Positions 6,191-6,612 of a DNA stretch of 6,612 nucleotides are shown one piece after another. The notes under the pieces are model-generated. The model did not search any database. It was given only the letters and a program-made list of their open reading frames with translations, and was not told the origin of the DNA. Both the position numbers and the translations under genes were made by a program. How positions within the stretch are numbered: the stretch's first letter is position 1; the number at the start of each line of letters is the position of its first letter. The stretch comes from Chloroflexota bacterium (GTDB lineage: Bacteria > Chloroflexota > Anaerolineae > Anaerolineales > Anaerolineaceae), in contig JAGVUS010000274.1 of assembly GCA_019136175.1 (NCBI GenBank), positions 1 through 6,612 of the forward strand, in the 5' to 3' direction.

Positions 6191-6612
6191 GCACTCCTCC
6201 AGACATTTTCTCTAGTCTCAATAACTTTCGTTTCATGGTGTTCTTCTTGACATCCTCATACAACATGGATACGCCAATACAATACTTGCTGAATCCCTGC
6301 GGCTGGACACGGCGCAGCCGCATCTGCTGAAAGAACAGGGATTCCTGGTTCCTGCCATCACGCTTCACCTCAACAATGGCAATTCCATCCAGCGATACCT
6401 CCCGGTCTTCAGTATAAAATTTGAGATTGACGTCCACGGTCACGCGTTCGGATCGATTGTGATCAACCAGCGTGATGCGTGTAAATGTATTCCAGAGTTT
6501 GGGCTCCAGCAACCGGCTGTCATAAGGGATGACCTGATCCAGCCACTCCTCCGCACCCGTGTTCATCCATAAAATGGGCTGCTCGGTGCGAATTCGGGTT
6601 TTAACGGTTCGA
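6180..6612 (-). CDS. VTC-domain polyphosphate-polymerase-like protein, C-terminal part, 5' cut by window edge
   Basis: This is the C-terminal 143 residues of a VTC-domain protein, the fold of the yeast Vtc4 polyphosphate polymerase, which makes polyphosphate from ATP inside a tunnel lined with basic residues. The frame is open to the right edge, so the ATG at 6566 is internal. Visible family features are RTVKTRIRT near the edge, the strand pair NTFTRITLVD and RVTVDVNLKF, the VEVK strand whose Glu probably matches the metal-binding Glu of the family, and FSKYCIGV with a conserved Lys near the end. The last residues (about 125-143) are basic and then glycine-rich. The stop TGA lies inside the start of the DUF4956 gene, so the two are coupled. 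Polyphosphate synthesis is inferred from the fold; bacterial VTC proteins are little tested, and the active-site residues in the missing N-terminal part cannot be checked here. Confidence 0.82.
   Translation of the reverse strand, partial: RTVKTRIRTEQPILWMNTGAEEWLDQVIPYDSRLLEPKLWNTFTRITLVDHNRSERVTVDVNLKFYTEDREVSLDGIAIVEVKRDGRNQESLFFQQMRLRRVQPQGFSKYCIGVSMLYEDVKKNTMKRKLLRLEKMSGGVHVG

Overview
The window is bacterial and gene-dense, with moderate GC content. It shows Shine-Dalgarno (GGAGG-type) starts, ATGA stop/start overlaps and one long run of minus-strand genes. Two complete gene groups and two cut-off genes can be read. The combination of an EtfA-type flavoprotein, a VTC/DUF4956 pair and an OmpR/HAMP-kinase pair would fit an environmental bacterium such as a member of the Chloroflexota or Bacillota. 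The sequence alone does not fix the taxon.

Layout from left to right. (1) The C-terminal part of an electron transfer flavoprotein alpha subunit on the plus strand, cut by the left edge. (2) Converging on it with only 18 bases between the stops, a minus-strand 234-residue protein with two CxxC pairs and a glutamine-rich helical middle, which I cannot assign to a known function. (3) A gene-poor stretch at 1271-1756. (4) A minus-strand pair: a ferric-reductase/NOX-like membrane flavocytochrome (443 residues) followed by a 33-residue single-helix membrane protein whose Shine-Dalgarno overlaps the reductase stop codon. A good sigma70-like promoter lies upstream of the reductase, and its -10 region overlaps an imperfect Fur-box-like palindrome. 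(5) A minus-strand operon running from the right edge: the C-terminal part of a VTC-domain polyphosphate-polymerase-like protein, a DUF4956 membrane protein overlapping it by 11 bases, an OmpR-family response regulator, and a HAMP-containing sensor histidine kinase overlapping the regulator by 4 bases.

How the genes may work together (inference). The VTC and DUF4956 proteins look like a membrane-associated pair that handles polyphosphate or a related polyanion. The two-component pair downstream could sense an envelope or phosphate signal and control that pair or other genes. The reductase moves electrons from NAD(P)H through FAD and two hemes across the membrane, to ferric iron or oxygen. The tiny protein translated directly after it is the best candidate for an undescribed component: a partner or stabilising subunit of that flavocytochrome.

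The most useful novel leads are the 33-residue membrane protein, the Fur-like site at the reductase promoter, a possible leaderless internal promoter at the response-regulator start, and the unassigned CxxC/coiled-coil protein.
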